Assembly: GCA_002480495.1 (NCBI GenBank)
Contig: DLCG01000008.1
Coordinates: 218,635 to 282,634 of the forward strand
DNA length: 64,000 nt
Origin: Rhodobiaceae bacterium UBA7804
Lineage (GTDB): Bacteria; Pseudomonadota; Alphaproteobacteria; Parvibaculales; Parvibaculaceae
Reading direction: 5' to 3'
Made by a program: the position numbers and the translations under genes
Part shown: piece after piece, positions 59,907 through 64,000 of the stretch
Layout of the letters: every line of letters starts with the position of its first letter
Numbering within the stretch: the stretch's first letter is position 1
Notes under the pieces: generated by a model
What the model was told of the DNA's origin: nothing
Databases searched by the model: none
What the model saw: the letters and a program-made list of their open reading frames with translations, nothing else

Positions 59907-61570
59907 ATGTCCTGATCCCGGAAGCCGTTCACGATCGGATAGCGGCGGTCGCGGCCGAAATTGCGCGCGGTGACTTTCACACCCGGGGCGGCCTGACGAC
60001 GCTTGTATTCCGAGATGTAGAGGAGATGCTCGACGCGCTTGACCATATCCCGGTCGTGCCCGCGCTCGACGATCTCGCGCACCGACATTTCCTCTTCCAC
60101 GAGGCAGTGGAGAATGTCGTCCAGAACATCGTAAGGCGGGAGCGAATCCTGATCCGTCTGGTCGGGGCGAAGCTCGGCGGAAGGCGGGCGCGTGATGATG
60201 TTTTCCGGGATCACCCTGCCCTTCGGCCCGAGGCATCCCTTGGGCATGTTCTCATTGCGCCAGCGGGCCATGCGGAAGACGCGCGTCTTGTAGAGATCCT
60301 TGATGGGATTGAAGCCGCCATTCATGTCGCCATAGATGGTGGCGTAGCCGGCGGAGACTTCCGACTTGTTGCCCGTGGTGAGCAGCATGGAGCCGAACTT
60401 GTTGGAAATCGCCATGAGGATGACGCCGCGCGTGCGCGACTGGAGATTTTCCTCCGTCGTGTCGGACTGGCGGCCCTCGAAAAGCTTTTCGAGGGAGGAG
60501 ATGAAGCCCGTGACCGGCTCCTCGATGGGAACGACGTCGTAGCGGGTGCCGAGAAGCTTCGCGCATTCGGCCGCATCGCCGAGGCTTTCGGGCGAGGTGT
60601 AGCGGTAAGGCAGCATGACGCAGTGGACCTTGTCGGCACCCAGCGCATCGACCGCGATGGCGGCGACGAGCGCGCTGTCTATGCCGCCCGAGAGGCCGAG
60701 AACGACGCCCGGAAAGCGGTTCTTGTTCACATAGTCGCGAAGGCCCTGCACCACGGCGAGATAAAGCGCTTCGTCGCTTTCCTCGATCTTCGCGCGCTCG
60801 CCCGTCGCGCAGACCCAGCCCTTGGCCTCGCGCGTCCAGTCCGTATAGGCGATCTTCTCTTCCCAGGCGGGCATCTGGACAGGGAGCGAGAGGTCCGCAT
60901 TCAGCACGAAGGAGGCGCCGTCGAAGACGAGTTCGTCCTGCCCGCCGAGCTGGTTCAGATAGACCATGGGCAGGCCGCTCTCCTTGATGCGGGAGACGAC
61001 GAGCTGCATGCGCGCATCGAACTTGTTGAAGTCGTAGGGCGAGCCGTTCGGCACGAGGATGATTTCCGCGCCGGACTCTTCCAGGCACTCGACCACATCC
61101 GGGAACCAGATGTCCTCGCAGATGGGCGCGCCGATGCGCACGCCGCGAATGTTGAAGGGGCCCGGCATTGGGCCCTCGTCGAAGACGCGCGGTTCGTCGA
61201 AGACTGAATAGTTCGGCAAGTGGACCTTGGCGCGGTAGCCGCGCACCTCGCCATGATCGAGATAGAGGACGGCGTTGAAGAGCTTGCCGTCATCGGCAAG
61301 CCAGGGGCAGCCGATGAGAACGGCGGGGCCGCCATCGACCGTCTGGCGGGCGAGATCGATCGCCGCCGCGCGGGCCGTGCGCTGGAAGGCACCCTTGAGG
61401 ACGAGGTCTTCCGGCGGATAGCCGGTGAGGAAGAGCTCGGAGAAGACGATGAGGTCCGCGCCCTCGATCTCCGCCTCGCGGCGGGCCGCGACGGCCTTCT
61501 GGAGATTGCCCTCGATATCCCCGACAACGGGGTTCAGCTGGGCAAGGGCGATGCGGAGCTTGTCGGTCAT
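59903..61570 (-). CDS. nadE: Glutamine-dependent NAD+ synthetase
   Basis: The 555-residue protein has an N-terminal nitrilase-type glutaminase domain (about 1-270). FSELFLTGYPPEDL holds the catalytic Glu, RAKVHLPNYSVFDE the Lys, and GAPICEDIWFPD the Cys. A C-terminal ATP-pyrophosphatase domain has LSGGIDSALVAAIA (P-loop, about 295) and TGNKSEVSAGYATIYGD. It amidates nicotinic acid adenine dinucleotide to NAD. First gene of the nadE-gltX operon. Confidence 0.95.
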   Translation of the reverse strand: MTDKLRIALAQLNPVVGDIEGNLQKAVAARREAEIEGADLIVFSELFLTGYPPEDLVLKGAFQRTARAAAIDLARQTVDGGPAVLIGCPWLADDGKLFNAVLYLDHGEVRGYRAKVHLPNYSVFDEPRVFDEGPMPGPFNIRGVRIGAPICEDIWFPDVVECLEESGAEIILVPNGSPYDFNKFDARMQLVVSRIKESGLPMVYLNQLGGQDELVFDGASFVLNADLSLPVQMPAWEEKIAYTDWTREAKGWVCATGERAKIEESDEALYLAVVQGLRDYVNKNRFPGVVLGLSGGIDSALVAAIAVDALGADKVHCVMLPYRYTSPESLGDAAECAKLLGTRYDVVPIEEPVTGFISSLEKLFEGRQSDTTEENLQSRTRGVILMAISNKFGSMLLTTGNKSEVSAGYATIYGDMNGGFNPIKDLYKTRVFRMARWRNENMPKGCLGPKGRVIPENIITRPPSAELRPDQTDQDSLPPYDVLDDILHCLVEEEMSVREIVERGHDRDMVKRVEHLLYISEYKRRQAAPGVKVTARNFGRDRRYPIVNGFRDQDI

Positions 61571-61779
61571 TTATCTGCCGGGCATTTCACAAGGAATCAC
61601 GGGACGTTAGCCCCAGAACACTGGTGGAGCCTCGCGGTTTTAGCCGTTGAGGGACGCGGTCACAATAGTTCTGGCGGGAGTTCAGGGATGAACGGCGGAA
61701 AGGGGCATTCCGGGGTGCGCCGGGCGCACGGCACGGCTAGGCTCGCCGCAGCGACAATTCAAAGCCGGAGGAGAACCCC

Positions 61780-62781
61780 ATGACCGCCAACCGCCAGGTG
61801 CTGCTGACCGAAACCCCGCAGGGAAAGCTCGCCGAGAACCATTTCAGGTTCGAGCCGAACGGCAAGATGCCGGAGGCGAAGGACGGCGAGTTGCTGCTGA
61901 AGACGAAGCTCATCTCGCTCGACGCGGCGAACCGGGCCTGGATGCAGGGCGCGACCTATCGCTCGGCCGTGGAGGCCGGAACGGTGATGGCGGGCGGCTC
62001 TATCTCGGAGGTGATGGATGCGAAGGCGCCGGGCTTTGCCAAGGGCGACATCGTGTTCGCGGATACGGGCTGGCAGGATTATGCGGCGGTGCCGGCGAAG
62101 ACCGCGCAGAAGCTGCCGAAGATGGAACCGCTCTCCCACCTTCTCAGCGTCTACGGCATTGCGGGGCTCACGGCCTATTTCGGGCTTCTCGAAGTCGGCA
62201 AGCCCAAGGCGGGTGAGACGGTGGTCGTTTCCGCGGCGGCGGGCTCCGTCGGCTCCATCGTCGGGCAGATCGCCAAGATCAAGGGCTGCAACGTGATCGG
62301 CATCGCGGGCGGCGCGGAGAAGTGCAAGCTGCTGACCGACGAACTCGGCTTCGATGCGGCGATCGACTACAAGGCCGAGCCCGTGGGCAAGGCGCTCCGC
62401 AAGGCAGCGCCGAAAGGCATCGACGTCTATTTCGACAATGTGGGCGGCGACATTCTCGAAGCCGTGCTTTTCGGCATGAACAATTACGGCCGCATCGCCT
62501 GTTGCGGGGCAGTTTCGCAGTATGACGGCGCGGCCCCCGCGCACGGCCCGCGCGGCATTCCCGGCCTCGTGGTCGTGAAGCGGCTCATCATGCAAGGCTT
62601 CATCGTGATGGACTATCAGGACCGCCACGATGAGGCGCTGAAGGATCTTCAGGGCTGGGTCGAAAGCGGCAAGCTGAAGGTCAAGGAAGACATCATGGAA
62701 GGGCTCGAAAACACGCCGAAGGCGCTGATCGGGCTGCTTGCGGGCGAGAATGTCGGCAAGCGCATGATCCGGGTATCCTGA
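61780..62781 (+). CDS. NADP-dependent MDR-family oxidoreductase
   Basis: This 333-residue medium-chain reductase of the quinone/curcumin reductase group starts LTETPQGKLAENHFRFE. It has YGIAGLTAYFGLLEVG and the nucleotide loop VVVSAAAGSVGSIVGQIAKIKGCNVIGIAGG (about 145-175). YFDNVGGDILEAVL follows, and no zinc-binding cysteines are seen. Substrate unknown; relatives reduce enones, quinones or leukotrienes. GGAGGAGAACCCC precedes the ATG. Single gene. Confidence 0.9.
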   Translation: MTANRQVLLTETPQGKLAENHFRFEPNGKMPEAKDGELLLKTKLISLDAANRAWMQGATYRSAVEAGTVMAGGSISEVMDAKAPGFAKGDIVFADTGWQDYAAVPAKTAQKLPKMEPLSHLLSVYGIAGLTAYFGLLEVGKPKAGETVVVSAAAGSVGSIVGQIAKIKGCNVIGIAGGAEKCKLLTDELGFDAAIDYKAEPVGKALRKAAPKGIDVYFDNVGGDILEAVLFGMNNYGRIACCGAVSQYDGAAPAHGPRGIPGLVVVKRLIMQGFIVMDYQDRHDEALKDLQGWVESGKLKVKEDIMEGLENTPKALIGLLAGENVGKRMIRVS

Positions 62782-62909
62782 ACTCGCTGCATATTGCAGG
62801 TATCTCCGGTTTCCCTGCCCTTCGCGCCGCTTTTCCTTCTGTCTTGCGACGGAAGAGCCATATCTCTCCGTTATAGATTATGGGGCGACATGAAGAGGCA
62901 GACCGGCCG

Positions 62910-64000
62910 ATGGGCTACGAGAGCGATACGAAATACGGCACGAATGAGCGCGGCGCACGGAACCTGCCCGAGCAACTGAAGGCGCATTGGCGCGACCTGC
63001 CCGGTGCTGTGCGCTGGGGCGGCATCGGCGTTGCCGCGCTCGTTCTGATCTGGATCGTCTATGGCTGGGCCTTTGGTGGCGAAAGCCTGACCTACCGGAC
63101 AGCGACGGCGACGCGCGGCACGATCGAGCAGACGGTGACGGCGCTCGGCTCGCTGCAGCCCAAGGATTATGTGGATGTTGGCGCGCAGGTCTCCGGACAG
63201 TTGAAGAAGGTCTATGTGGAGGTGGGCGACGAAGTGAAGGAAGGAGACCTTCTCGCCGAAATCGACGCCAAGACCTATGAGACGGAACTTGCCGCGGCGC
63301 GGGCAAGGCTTGTCCAGCTCGAATCCGAACTTGCGGGCTCGCAGGCCGAATTCACCCTGGCGCAACGCCAGTACAAGCGAAATCTCGAACTCGCCAGAAT
63401 CGACGCGGTGAGCCGCGACGACCTCGACACGAGCGAAACGGCGGTGAAGACGACGCAGGCGACCATCGCCTCTCTCACGGCGCAGATCGAACAGCAGAAA
63501 TCCACCGTGGAAGGAGCTGAGGTCAATCTCGGCTATACCAAGATCTATGCGCCCATGAACGGAACCGTGACATCGCAGACGGCGCTGCAGGGGCAGACGC
63601 TGAATGCAAACCAGACGGCGCCGACCATCCTGACGATTTCCGACCTCAGCACCATGACCGTGGAAGCGGAAGTGGCGGAAGCCGATGTAGGCCGCCTCTC
63701 GCCTGGCATGCCGGTCTATTTCACGACGCTCGGCGCGGCCAACGAAAGATGGCGCTCCACAGTGCGGCAGATTCTTCCGACGCCGGAAATCGAGAACGAT
63801 GTCGTGCTCTATACCGTTCTCGTCGACATCGCCAATCCCGACGGCAAGCTGATGAAGGACATGACCACGCAGGTCTTCTTCCTGCTGGGCGAGGCGCAGG
63901 ACGCGATCACCGTGCCCGTGGGCGCGGTGAGCGAGGGTGCGGACGGCAAGTCCTATGTGAGCGTGATGACGGAAGATGGCCCGCGACCCCGGCAGGTGGA
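62910..64000 (+). CDS. MacA/HlyD-like periplasmic adaptor of an efflux pump (3' end outside window)
   Basis: From the ATG at 62910 the frame stays open to the window end, over 360 residues. A cytoplasmic start is followed by one helix (about 35-55), then a barrel-sandwich start RGTIEQTVTALGSLQPKDYVDVGAQVSG. A coiled-coil hairpin (about 120-200) and LGYTKIYAPMNGTVTSQTALQGQTLNANQT come next, then the beta-barrel part. The pattern is that of MacA adaptors that link an ABC or RND pump to an outer-membrane channel. The partner genes are expected just beyond 64000. Confidence 0.87.
   Translation, partial: MGYESDTKYGTNERGARNLPEQLKAHWRDLPGAVRWGGIGVAALVLIWIVYGWAFGGESLTYRTATATRGTIEQTVTALGSLQPKDYVDVGAQVSGQLKKVYVEVGDEVKEGDLLAEIDAKTYETELAAARARLVQLESELAGSQAEFTLAQRQYKRNLELARIDAVSRDDLDTSETAVKTTQATIASLTAQIEQQKSTVEGAEVNLGYTKIYAPMNGTVTSQTALQGQTLNANQTAPTILTISDLSTMTVEAEVAEADVGRLSPGMPVYFTTLGAANERWRSTVRQILPTPEIENDVVLYTVLVDIANPDGKLMKDMTTQVFFLLGEAQDAITVPVGAVSEGADGKSYVSVMTEDGPRPRQV

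Noticed and set aside
59795..61207. Long plus-strand reading frame opposite nadE
   Set aside because: High-GC antisense artefact; nadE has complete glutaminase and synthetase motifs on the other strand.

Overview
The window looks like chromosomal DNA of a high-GC, free-living alphaproteobacterium. The gene set suggests a Rhizobiales or Parvibaculum-like organism, but that is an impression from gene content and not a search result. The evidence is short-form phosphatidylserine decarboxylase next to phosphatidylserine synthase, polyhydroxyalkanoate (PHA) metabolism, histidine kinases of alphaproteobacterial style, CtrA-type TTAA-N7-TTAA boxes, and palindromic intergenic repeats of a kind common in this class. 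I see no rRNA, tRNA, CRISPR array, insertion sequence, phage gene or replication origin. About 50 protein genes are densely packed on both strands. Several small operons have 4-bp or 1-bp stop/start overlaps.

Layout. 1-6.7 kb: an agmatine deiminase operon (putrescine carbamoyltransferase, permease, agmatine deiminase, carbamate kinase) followed by a TonB-like gene, with a divergent N-carbamoylputrescine amidase. 6.6-14.2 kb: a phosphodiesterase coupled to a phospholipase D/VTT fusion, a hybrid histidine kinase, and a formylglycine-generating enzyme with its sulfatase behind a recognisable promoter and operator. 14.2-16.9 kb: PHA synthase and depolymerase. 17-21.5 kb: a lone sulfotransferase and a DUF1330 / DUF2855 / GST-like / TetR group with a perfect inverted repeat in its divergent promoter region. 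21.6-28.3 kb: a five-gene run ending in AMP phosphorylase, PRPP synthetase and a beta-CASP nuclease, two of them archaeal in type. 28.4-35 kb: a glycine-zipper envelope protein, glutamate dehydrogenase family enzyme, UppP, fatty-acid desaturase and a PleC/DivJ-like kinase behind two CtrA-like boxes.

35-45.3 kb is the most accessory-looking region. It holds a PilZ-methyltransferase fusion, a 2-oxoglutarate/Fe(II) oxygenase, a methyltransferase, two tandem glycosyltransferases, a sulfotransferase, an RND/MMPL exporter and a second methyltransferase-like protein. I read it as a possible pathway for making and exporting a sulfated, methylated glyco-conjugate. 45.4-50.9 kb: phosphatidylethanolamine synthesis (pssA, psd), an Atm1-type ABC exporter, a LysM protein and a LOG-family enzyme. 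50.9-64 kb: RarD-type permease, AraC regulator, homocysteine methyltransferase, DUF1772 protein, ABC-F protein, citramalate synthase, glutamyl-tRNA synthetase, NAD synthetase, an MDR oxidoreductase and a MacA-like adaptor cut by the window end. Palindromic repeats flank the ABC-F gene, and one supplies its last codons.

Protein functions are inferred from recognisable motifs, length and context. No database search was run.
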